Positions 34,535 to 44,290 of a stretch of DNA of 64,000 nt are shown one piece after another. The stretch's first letter is position 1, and each line of letters opens with the position of its first letter. Location: NCBI GenBank assembly GCA_003586115.2, contig QVOM02000021.1, positions 6,328,119 through 6,392,118 of the forward strand. The letters are read 5' to 3'. Source of the DNA: Salvator merianae. Lineage: Eukaryota > Chordata > Lepidosauria > Squamata > Teiidae. Position numbers and translations under genes: made by a program. Below the pieces are notes generated by a model. The model did not search any database. It had not been told where the DNA came from and saw only the letters and a list, made by a program, of their open reading frames with translations.

Positions 34535-35562
34535 TTAGTCTGCCAATAAATTTCTTTTTAAGTTGAAAAATTTATAGCCTGTGTGTTATGCAAAATATGC
34601 AAATTAAAAAATGCTTGATATTTTTGAAATGCAAAGTAGTACAAAGGTGAATCAAGACATTTTGCTGTCTGAAGCTCTGCAATAAATGACATCACTCATG
34701 GCAAACTGTAATAACCAAGGCTGTTCAACTTATGTTGACACTTGAGGCAGAAAGTGCTACAAGCCCTCTTTCTGGAAGTGAGAAAACCCTGTTGCTCATG
34801 TATGCTTTCTCCTGTTGTCTTGAAAAGCTGTAGATTCCTGAAAGTGCCTGAAATTTGTTAGAGAAATTTTAATTTAACCCTTTTGTTGAATGCATACTGA
34901 TGTAAGAAGGAGGGAATGTTGTCATATTGCCCAGACTGTAAAGACTGATAATAAAATATGCTTTTATTAGAAGCAGGAAACCAGAAGGGAAGTAGTTGGT
35001 TCCTTGGATGATGAAGGAGGCAAAGGTGTGCTAAGAGGAGAAAAAGAAATTGCAGAGAAGCTGAATTAATTTTTTTTGCATTTGTCTTCACAAAAGAGAA
35101 TTTAGGGCAGATCCCTAAATTCCTTCTCCCAAGAAGGGAATCTGAGGAATTGACAGAAATTGAGGTGACAAGAGAAAAGTAGAAGACCTTATTGACAAAT
35201 TAAGCATTAACAAAGCACAAGCCCTAATGGCATCCATCTAAGAGTTATCAAACAACTTAAAGCTGAGATTGGGGATGTCCTAATAAAAATATGCAACTTA
35301 TCACTATGCTGGACCTCTGTAGTTGTGGACTATAAGGTAGCTAATATAACTCCAATTTAAAAAAAGGGCTAAAGGGGAGACCCAGGAAATTATAGATCTG
35401 TCAGCTTAACACCCATTCCAGGGAAGATAATAAAACCCATTATTAAAGATAAACGTATCAAAATTTGGAGTTACAAGCCTTGCTCAAAGATAGCCAATGT
35501 GGCTTTTCGTACAGAAAGTCCTGTCTAGAGTATTAGAATGGAATAATTATCTCATTCTAAAG

Positions 35563-35915
35563 TGAAAAAGTCCCTCCGGTGCAGCAGCCATCCACACTGT
35601 GAGGGCTGGAACAGCCCAGAACTGGGCTTCTAGCACTTGCAGTGCAAATGCTGGCCACCTGACATGATAGCGGTTGCAGAAATGTCTGACCGCTGCCATG
35701 GTGATCAGGGACATGTCACCCAAGTGCACAGCCGTGCCACACTGCAGCCTGCAGCATTCACATCTGGGAGTAGGTGCAAACACATTCTAGTTTTCCACAG
35801 CTAGTAGCAATCAGGAGCATCTGCAGACACTCCCAGTTGTGGGACCTCCACAAAATGCAGATACACTGCCCTAATGAGTGTCCAGACACTTACTAGCACT
35901 AAAGTGCAAACAGGC
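35563..35915. mobile_element. unnamed MITE-like insertion in CR1
   Basis: Ends in CTAAAGTGCAAACAGGCCCA, and contains CCACAGCTAGTAGCAATCAG. Both words recur in 48917-49236, so this is a repeat family. The left end is unclear; AAAGTGAAAAAGTCCC may be its decayed copy. Confidence 0.55.
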
Positions 35916-35984
35916 CCAAGTTTCAGAGGAGTCTGACTAAGATGATCAAGGGACTGGAAGAACTTCCATACAAGGAATGATGAT

Positions 35985-36297
35985 GAAGAAGAAGGAGAAG
36001 GAGAAGAAGAAGAAGAAAAAGAAGGAGGAGGAGGAGAAGAAGGAGAAGTAGAAGGAGAAGAATAGTTGGTTTTTATACTCCACTTTTCTCACCCGGAGGG
36101 ACTCAAAGTGGCTGACAAACCTTCTGTTCTTCTCCCCACAACAGACACCCTGTGAGGTAGGTGGGGCTGTAAGAACTCAGAACAGAGGTGTGACGAGCCC
36201 AAGGTCACCCAGCTGGCTTCAGGCAGAGTGCAGCCTCGAACCGAGAGAGTTCCAGATAAGAGTCTGACACACTAACCACAAGGCCAAACTGGCTTAC
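35985..36297 (-). mobile_element. MIR-like CORE-SINE with TTC tail
   Basis: Read on the minus strand: tRNA-like head (TTGTGGTTAGTGTGTCAGAC, then CGGTTCGAGGC), the CORE motif GGGTGACCTTGGGCTCGTCA, then CTACCTCACAGGGTGTCTGT and an end AAAAGTGGAGTATAAAAACC followed by a TTC-rich tail, which shows on the + strand as the GAA/GGA tract 35985-36061. Same family as 51055-51350. Confidence 0.85.
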
Positions 36298-36529
36298 AAT
36301 ATCTGGGGCCTTTCAGTCTCGAAAGGAGATGAATGGGAGAAGACATGATAGAGGTGTATAAAATTATGCATCATGTTGGATATGGAGAAGTTTTTCTCCC
36401 TTTCCTAAAATAATAGAATCAGAGTTCACTCAATGAAGCTAAATCCTGGACACATCAGGACAGATGAAAGTATTTTTTTTTTTACACAATGCATAGTTAA
36501 GCCACATCTTGACAGTGATGGTCTCAATG

Positions 36530-36770
36530 CCAGACTGGGCTTCCTTAAAAGTCTCTCCTGGCTTCAGGCAGCCTCAGAAAGGGGTTTGACAGCTCCACTG
36601 ATGTCCCAAAGGCTGCCACTTCGAACTCTTATTCCTGTGCTTGGAGGGCCTCTTGCAACTTGGAAGAGGATCAAAATCCCTCTAGACACCTTCCTGACCC
36701 TTTGGCACGGGGTGCTGTGGAGACAGGCGGACTCTATATGCCTCCTCAGTGTAATGACGAATGAAGAAGG
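36530..36770 (+). repeat. unnamed repeat
   Basis: Contains GGCACGGGGTGCTGTGGAGA and TTGGAGGGCCTCTTGCAAC. The minus-strand text at 62100-62480 has the related word CATGGGGTGCTGTGGGCACA. Probably a repeat following the CR1 end, but its borders cannot be placed. Confidence 0.4.
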
Positions 36771-38129
36771 AAAAAGGAACCGTCTTCTTTCTGTGCGCAT
36801 ATAGATTTGTTGAGCTTGTGATTTGCTCTTAAGGGATTCCCTAGCTCTTGACACAGGATAAATTCAGATTTCAACTCCATTAGACCACACTGGAGGGGGG
36901 GTAGCTCTAAGGGGGGTGGGTCACAGTGACTATCAGCTGTTTGTCTACGACTTTGGACCTTATTTCCTAAAGAAATAGAACACTCCTTTGCTTTCAGTTT
37001 TCTTTTCACAAGCTCTTTCTTCCTTATCTTTCTCTGCTTTTTTGCCAGTGTTTCAAGTGTTAAACACATTTCTTTGCTACTCTGACACTTTCTGTGTCCT
37101 CCCCATGACCAGTCTGACTTTCTGTGTCTTTGCATCACAGAGCTTGCATAGCATATGTTTGGGTCAAGCCATGTGGCTAAAACCATTTCCAAGTGAAAAT
37201 ACACTCTCACAACTTCTGTTAGTCTTGGCTCTTCATCTTTTCCATCTTAGGAAGTAATACAGGAAAGTGTCTGCACAAATTTCATTATGCTTTCCTCTTG
37301 AAGTATTTTGGCATTTCCTTGCTCTGTGCTAAACTTTGTTTATTATGTTAAGTGTTATGCAAACCTGTTGGAATTTAGCATGTGGTCCTGAAGCAGACAA
37401 GCAAACACCCTAAATTTAGAGTATTTTTTCTGTTAGTATTCTGCAAATTAAACATTATCAGTACAGGAGGAAAATTAGGGAAGCTATAGACAGTGGAGTA
37501 CTACTACTTATTATTATTATTTATTAAGTCAAAGACCCTAAAACTATTATAAATACAAACAACAAACAGTAGAATTGGTTGTATCCCATTTCTTTTTAAT
37601 CCCTGCATTCAAACTATAAATAGTATTTGTGCAGGAATTCTTACTTAGGGAGGGGTAGTCTAAGGCTAGACATATTCTTCCAATTTGCACTCAAAAAATA
37701 AATTTACACTTTCACTTGGTTGGGTACAGAGTTACCCCACCTGCACTGATGAGGATTAGCAATACTGGATTGTAGTAAATAGTCTAATCCTATACAAGTG
37801 GGATTAAAGGAATAACAAATGATGCAGATATCTATTGAAAATGAACTAGTTAGGATAGACTCTTTATTGGAAAGATTTTGTGTTTCTGACAATGAATATA
37901 GTATCTAATTCACGGTTTGCCAATGTGATGCCTTCAAGGGCTTCTCTTGGTACAGAGATTTTGAACACCTAAATACATATGCATGCCAAGCTCCATCCAC
38001 CTGGTGGCAAGGGTGGTTTCTTTTTTCTTCTTAAAAAGTGCACAGAGGACTTCTTCAGTCTTTTCTAAATTTCATAATTTCAAATTATCATGCATCACCT
38101 AATGTTTTCTTTCTTTGTTTACTAAATTT
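36771..38129. other. F2R intron, unassigned stretch
   Basis: No exon. A short TTATTATTATTATTTATTAA run near 37508-37527 may be a LINE tail; the rest looks unique. Confidence 0.45.
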
Positions 38130-38545
38130 CTATAGCTGCCCAGTAAATACTGGTTCTCTGGGTGGTTCATGATAAAATATACTAACTCTCCATATATATA
38201 AAAGCAACATTATCTAAAAATAATGTAATTAAAAAGATATACTAAAAATAAGACAAAAACCAGACACAGCTGGCCAGACCTCTAAAATGCCTTAGTGAAT
38301 AAAAAGGCCTTCATTTGAAACCTAAAGGCATACAAAACTGGCATGAGTGTCAGCACTAAGAAGACCTTTTCTCTTGTAACAGACTGCTTTCGTTTGGTTG
38401 GTGGGGGCACAGAAAACAGGACTTCTTTTGCTGGACTAAGATCATGAGTTTGAGGTGCTCTTAATGTTTGCATTGTAAAATTCATGGAGCCATTTACTGT
38501 AATTGTACGGAATCTTTCAAATAGGTGCCAAGGAAAAACAAACAA
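38130..38545 (-). mobile_element. LINE 3' fragment
   Basis: CTGGTTCTCTGGGTGGTTCA followed by ATAAAATA and GAATAAAAAGGCCTTCATTT then AAACCTAAAGGCATAC is the minus-strand 3' end of a LINE. The small frame 38282-38545 ends in MKAFLFTKAF, which resembles the last residues of such reverse transcriptases. Confidence 0.6.
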
Positions 38546-38656
38546 AAAAAAGTTTATACAAGTAAGTGTGTTAAAAATTGGGAATCAACAGGCTGTACTG
38601 GAGGAATTACTTATGTCAAGTTATTCCACAGGATCTAAAAGCTACTAGGTTGGTTT

Positions 38657-40242
38657 TTTGTTGTTGTTGTTGTTGATTATTATTTATTTTTAAGGATATA
38701 TAAAATTACACTAAATAATTCATGATTTGTCAACTAACATTTTTAACTAACCTTTTCACTAATTCCCAGATTTCTTCTATATTTCTTACCCCCCAACCAC
38801 CCAGCTCTTTTCTTCCACCAACATTCTTCTTCTTTTCTCTTCATTCTTTTCCTCCAGCAAACCCAATCCACTTTCCAAGTCCACTTTCCAGATCTTGCAA
38901 AAGTTCAATAGAGGGTTTCCAGTTTTCACCAAAGTCTATCCGCTGCCTTATTTTTCTGTAACTTATTATATTTGTCCCATCTCTCAAAATCTTCTTCTCA
39001 TATCAGTCTTTCTATAATTTGGCTTCTGCCCATTCTTCTACTCTGCCACTTATAAACTCCCCCTTCTGACTCCTTCAGTTGTTGTTATTTTCTTCTTTCG
39101 TCTCCTCCTCCAATCCTTTCTTTGTTTACACCAGAAATATTGTTTATTCACAGTAACTCTTTGCTGCCTCCAAATATGGATTGTTTCCGTTCTTATGTGC
39201 TTCTTCCTCTCCTGAAAATTTTTTTTTTCCAAGGCTTCCTTCAATGAAAAAATATGACCTTGAGCTGTTATCAGTGGTACAGGCAACTCGTCTTGTCTCG
39301 TAGTCTGTATTTCTTGAGTCGTAAATTTTGTCTGAGGAATTTCTGCCTTGAAATCGCCCAATTTCAAAGCCTTATCCTTTGTTTCATAAAGTTCAGTGCG
39401 TAAAGCACCCATTTCCGTTTTAATGTCCTGTCTTAATCTCTCAAAAGTCAGCCTCTGAGTCTCAAAAGAACTCTGCATTACTTGAAAAATAGCATCCATT
39501 TTTTTAAGAAGTAAATCTGGCTGGCAGCCACACTGTTCATTTTTTTCTAATTGCATGTTTTCTTCTCTTTATCTGTCTTAAAAACAAACCAAAACCAAAA
39601 AAAAAACCAAAAACTTGGTTCTCTGAAGAAGCCCTCTAATTAATAAAGGCACTTTTTTCTTTTATTTTCTTCTTTTGTCTTAATTAAACCGAACTCCCAT
39701 ATCCGTGCATTCTGTTTATTTACTTAGCTGATAATCACCGGCCAAATGTATTTTAATAAAGCACTGAAAACCCCGGCGTGTCTGAAGAACAGAACTTTAA
39801 ATGATTTATCAAAAAAAAAACTTCACAGCCTTTGCAAATACTTTGGCATCTTGCTGAATTATGATGTTTAAACTTTCAGCATACATTGTGCAAACTGCAA
39901 TTGTAGAGGGTTTTTTCTTTCTTTCTTTATTTTGCTCTTCTTAATGCTTATCTTAGTTTTAAAATCTTCATTAATTAAAAAGGGGATTGGCCGAACTTAC
40001 GGTCCTGCAGACGACACACAATGTGACTCGGGAATGTTGACAAAATTCCCCCAGCTCCTTCGTTTCCTCGGGGGGAGACTTGGTGGAGCTCAAATGAGGA
40101 ATCTCTCCGCCTCCCTGTCACTCAGGGAGATGAAATCTTCAGACAGGGGGGGTTTGAACTCCCCCCTCTGTCTCCTCACGTTGCGGTTTGCTCAGAGGAA
40201 AAATCCTCTCAGCAACTACATTCAGCCACCTTCCCCGGAAGT
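38657..40242 (-). mobile_element. L1-like non-autonomous retrotransposon, copy 2
   Basis: Same element as 8465-10097 and same orientation, about 1.59 kb, with an exact 16-base target duplication (GCTACTAGGTTGGTTT at 38641-38656 and 40243-40258). Minus-strand 5' end ACTTCCGGGGAAGGTGGCTG; the tail next to the duplication is a CAA-type run (38657-38675) and not pure A. The two copies differ by scattered substitutions and a few small gaps, the largest in the leader, where copy 2 lacks several bases around 40010-40070. Both are thus separate recent insertions and not a segmental duplication. Confidence 0.87.
39050..39556 (-). CDS. ORF1-like protein of L1-like element, copy 2
   Basis: 168 codons, aligned end to end with the 169 codons of copy 1. 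About ten residue differences, including one missing residue near position 112 (a codon-sized gap that leaves the frame intact). Coiled-coil-like middle with FERLRQDIKTEMGALRTEL and a basic tail WRRRRKKK. No RNA-binding or reverse-transcriptase domain was recognised. Confidence 0.62.
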   Translation of the reverse strand: MQLEKNEQCGCQPDLLLKKMDAIFQVMQSSFETQRLTFERLRQDIKTEMGALRTELYETKDKALKLGDFKAEIPQTKFTTQEIQTTRQDELPVPLITAQGHIFSLKEALEKKNFQERKKHIRTETIHIWRQQRVTVNKQYFWCKQRKDWRRRRKKKITTTEGVRRGSL

Positions 40243-40258
40243 GCTACTAGGTTGGTTT

Positions 40259-42998
40259 CACAAACTGCTCTAAGGCAGGTTGTGATTGGCTGGTGTGCAT
40301 TCTTAGGGCAAAGGGCAAAGGAAGGAGTTCCAAGGCAGGAGTTATACAAAATTTTGACAATCTTTATTAAAAACAATGAAATAATATTAGGCAATTTTAT
40401 TCCAAGGCTACAATAGCCTGTCCTATCAAGCAGTGGGCTATGATTTTTAATATAGCGATACAGGCAAAAATATAATCTATTGAAGCAAAAGGAATTGTAA
40501 GTAGGTCTCCGTAAAACAGCAAATTTGTGCTCAAGTGAGGAGGGCACGTGCAGTGAATTCTAACCCAAGAGTCCCTAATGATTCTAAACAGTTGTCTCCC
40601 AGTTCCTGGTGATGCCAACCTCCCAACTTAACAGATAAATTACTTCTCCCATTCTCTCTCTGTTTTAGCTTTGGATCCTGGATAAAGTTGCCCTCTTCCC
40701 AACCTGATCCTACAATTCACCCCAAAGCACTATTCTCACTAAAAATCAACAACAAGTAAAGGGGCAACAGACAAATCTCTCACCCTCTCGAGTCTTCTCT
40801 TCAAAAAGTCTTAACCAGCTGGAAAGGAAAAATGGAGAGAGGGAGGGGTTCTCGTTTTCAAATCTCTGCACAGGCTCACAGGGGATAGGAAAGTGGAACG
40901 CTCCATGATACTCTCCAAAGCCACAACTCTTTGCTGGGTGACAGGGAATACAGGGGTGGGAGGTTCTAGCTAGGTGGCTGAGAACCAAGATAGGAGAAGA
41001 GGGAGAAGGGGAGACCCTTTTTCCTAGTGTTTCAATGGTTGTGGTACTGCAAGCAGCAGAAAAATTATTTTCAGCAAGAGCGCTTGTGGGAAACAGCGCA
41101 AAAGTCTTCTCCAGAGGAGTATGAAATTTTACTGGCTTTGGGAAAAAGGCTTTGGGAAAAAATCTTCAGAGAAGCTGGGGTTTCTCAGTCTTCAGTTGTA
41201 TGGGTAAAGGGAGGAAATGAGTTTCCTCAGACCCCAAGATCTCTAACCAACATCAGTTGGTGTGGGAGTAAGGGAGAAGAAGTATGCTCAAGACTCTGGG
41301 GTGGAATGGGTGATCTCGCGGCATGATCTCCTTTCAGCTCTAGTAGTGTTTCAGTGAAACGATGAAGGATAGAAACCTGTGCACACTACCTTGCTTCTTT
41401 TCCTTCTAGGCTGCTTCCCTGCTGTTCTTTTAACTGGGCAAAAACTTAGGGTGTTTATATACTTTGGGCTAAGATAAAAGGGGCGAGCAAAGGGATTGAT
41501 GGAAAATGGGTTAAAAAGCCCAGTTTTGATTGGTACATCAGAAGTAGGAAAATTTTAAATCATTGAGTGCTAAAATACAAAGGTAAGACATGAGATAGGT
41601 GAACAGGATATCTGCTGCTGTTTACAAGTTAAATGCAAATCAAGGGAATGTTGTCTCACTCAGTTAGCCAAGACTGTAGAAACACTGATTAAACAGAAGA
41701 ATAAAATCTCTACCTCTACCCCTAGGTGCTATGACAGGCGTGAGAATGCTAAGAAAAGCAAAGTTAAAAACAAAAGTAGGTCTTCCAAGCCAAAGGAAGA
41801 CTTGTTTATGTGGGTTGCAACATGCCTCTACAGTCTTCCTATTTACAGCAAACGCCTTCTTTGGAAATGAAGTCTGGAACAGCTGGAGGGGTGTGTGTGC
41901 AAACACCTATACAGCTTCAGAGTCCATAGTCCATGCTTACGTGTTCTTGCATACATGTGGTCCCTCTGTACACATGTCCAGAAGCAACACTGGTAACTAG
42001 TGGATGCTTTGAAGGAAAAAAGTAGCCAGAAAGAGTGGTGTCCATAGCATGCCTTCCAAATTTCAATTGTGCCCTTCCCCACTAATGTCAGCAACCATGA
42101 TACCATTTGTGAGGTGGAATCAGTGGCTGGACATGGTTGTTCTTGTGATGGCCTTGTTCTGTGATTGCAGTGGCTTAGCTAACAATTTATGAAAGGCAAT
42201 TCTTGCATTAAGATAAGCAATGAGTTATAGTTATGACAGTGAAATTTTGAAGAGTTGTTGATATTTCTGAGAATTAGAATACAGCAATCCTTAGTTAGTC
42301 ACAAGTTTAAAAGTTGTGTATCGTGAATTTGGGTATGAATGTTTGACACCCTCCCTTACTATAAAGGTGGCATGCTCATGTATTCACAAGCCTGAGACCA
42401 CAGAAAGCTGAATGGATGTCAGTAATGGCAAGGGGTGGGTGGGCAAAGTCCAGTGGTTCAGTAGTTCTCTTGTAATTCCTGAGCTTTGGGATTTGTCGTG
42501 GTTTTCTGGAACCCAGCCAGTGCCAGTGGGTGTGGGCAGCTATAGAACCACCATACACAGGTTCTTCAGCTTCATTTGAAGCCCATGTTGACTGGCCGGT
42601 CTCCCTTTGATTCAGTCTATTTGGAGTCAGATCAGAGGGAGGTTTCTCAGTGCTGTGCGGGCTTAAAATGGGGCCAGTAAAGTGACACAGGGTACTTATA
42701 GGCACTTCTACCTGTTCCAGTTACTACTGATTCCATGATCTGAGGTGGAATTTAAACCTTTTTTAAAAAAGTAATTGACATGAAAAACATTAGCATAATT
42801 AGAAGAAAATATATATTTAATTATAAATGCTGGATTAAGGAAAGTAGCAGGTTCTGTTGTACTCAATGACAGCTTACATAGAACACAAATCATAGGTTCA
42901 GAATTCTGTAGCCTGTCACTCTGGGGAGAGGATGAAGTGATTTGTTGAAGGTTTTTAGTCAACATGTTTTTTTCTAAGCAAGGACCTATTGGTGTTTT
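40259..42998. other. F2R intron, unassigned stretch
   Basis: No exon and no transposon end I can support. Open frames here are short and lack family motifs. Confidence 0.45.
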
Positions 42999-43171
42999 AG
43001 GCCACAGTCGGACATCGTCAAAGCAGAGATATGTAATCCGTATAGAAGAGTACACACAGTGAATTCGACCTTTGGTGGTCCTCTGGTCGTTCCCACAGTT
43101 ACAATTTAACACGGAGTCAATTCGTACTTGCTCGTTCCCACACTGATATTTCCCGTGCCTCCACCCCTTGT

Positions 43172-43247
43172 CAAAATCTCCTCCCTATGCAGTCAGCGAT
43201 TGGTTGCATCAAAATCTCCTCCCTATGCAGTCAGCGATTGGCTGCAG
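43172..43247 (+). repeat. 38-base tandem duplication
   Basis: Two units (43172-43209, 43210-43247), each beginning CAAAATCTCCTCCCTATGCA and containing CAGCGATTGG, differ at the end (GGTTGCAT against GGCTGCAG). The related copy near 60740-60800 has this unit once. Confidence 0.9.
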
Positions 43248-43755
43248 TCCCAACGTTCAAATCTTGACGTCACGGGGCGGGAAAGTCAAGCTCTGCTCTT
43301 GCTGCTGCCTGGATTCATTTACTATGCATTGGCCATTTGCTCTGTCTACTCAAGCAGAACTTTAAAACTATGGCCGCGGTCGGACATCGTCAAAGCAGAG
43401 ATTTAAAACTATGAAACTTTAAAAAACTAAAAGCTTTTGACATGCTAATGAAGTTTCTGCTCCCCTGCTACTGCACTTTAACGCAACTGCGCATTTTAAA
43501 AGTAGTGTAAAAACAGGGAGAGGTCCATAACAAAGGGAAAAACTGGGGAGGGAACGGGGGGGGGCTACTATTTTGACAGTGCTGCTATTTTGACAGCAAA
43601 TGGATTCTGACTCATCTGCCTCGGAGACATCCCCTGAGCATTTGTCTCCCTGTGTAGCTGTGTAAGGCAAAACTCCAAACAGGCGCAGTTTATTTTTTGC
43701 TTTAAAGAGCAGACGGAAGTGGAGGAAGTCTTTAATTTCTTCCTTCGGCTTGCCC

Positions 43756-43757
<2 letters not shown>

Positions 43758-43792
<35 letters not shown>
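43758..43792 (+). repeat. (CT)n microsatellite
   Basis: Uninterrupted CT run of 35 bases; it creates Ser/Leu-rich and Arg/Glu-rich false open frames on both strands. Confidence 0.97.
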
Positions 43793-43797
<5 letters not shown>

Positions 43798-44290
43798 TCC
43801 GCTCCTCAGGGAAATATCTTTCTACTGCCTCGCTCCCCCGCCTCTTCCAACACAGAGCAAGAAGTACAGGGACGGAGACACACACACACACGCCCGCACA
43901 CCCACCCTGCCATTTCTTTTCCGCTGGCAGCAACGGGGATAATGGAGGCGCTTCCTGCCCACCCACAAAGTCTGTCATTGGATGGCACCAAATGGGGATC
44001 CCTCCCTCTGCATGCCCACAAAAAATTACAGTCCTCCCACATAATCGCTTTCTCCGTGCCCACAGCAAAAGTAAAGCGCGCTAGCAATCTGGAACAGCTT
44101 GAGAGTTGATAAAATCCGAAGACAAAGTAATCCGCATTTAGCCAATTTAATCCTTAAAAATTACGGAATGGCAAGATCATGTCGGGACAGCGGGAAGTGA
44201 AGACTGATTAAATGCCGTGTCTGTCGGGACAGCGGGAAGTGAAGACGGCCTTTAAACTGATTAAATGCCGTATCCGACCACGGCCTAAGT

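Larger units (their letters stand above)
34880..36525 (+). mobile_element. CR1 LINE, split by two insertions
   Basis: Text near 35355-35430 corresponds to the CR1 reverse transcriptase words GDPGNYRSVSLTPIPGKI (with stops). The piece at 35932-35984 (TCTGACTAAGATGATCAAGG) and the piece from 36300 (GGAGAAGACATGATAGAGGT and GTATAAAATTATGCATCATG) are the known CR1 3' region. An unnamed element (about 35563-35915) and a CORE-SINE (35985-36297) separate the pieces. It is dead. Confidence 0.8.
42999..44290 (+). mobile_element. unnamed 1.3-kb repeat with inverted ends (copy 1)
   Basis: Left end GGCCACAGTCGGACATCG (from 43001) and right end TATCCGACCACGGCC (about 44270-44284) are inverted matches, bordered by TTA and TAA. 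The inside shares at least two blocks with the complement of 59570-60855: CAGTCAGCGATTGGCTGCAG with CCCAACGTTCAAATC, and TCATTGGATGGCACCAAATG. It carries a 38-base tandem repeat, a second tandem (GTCGGGACAGCGGGAAGTGA at about 44179 and 44223) and a CT run. No transposase was found. It looks like a DNA-transposon-type element; the class is undecided. Confidence 0.6.

Noticed and set aside
43568..44109. overlapping 93-166-codon frames around the CT run
   Set aside because: They arise from the (CT)n and CA-rich tracts inside the unnamed repeat.
42999..44290. PIF/Harbinger call for the 1.3-kb repeat
   Set aside because: The bordering TTA and TAA are inverted and not direct, so they are part of the ends or chance, and the target size cannot be read.
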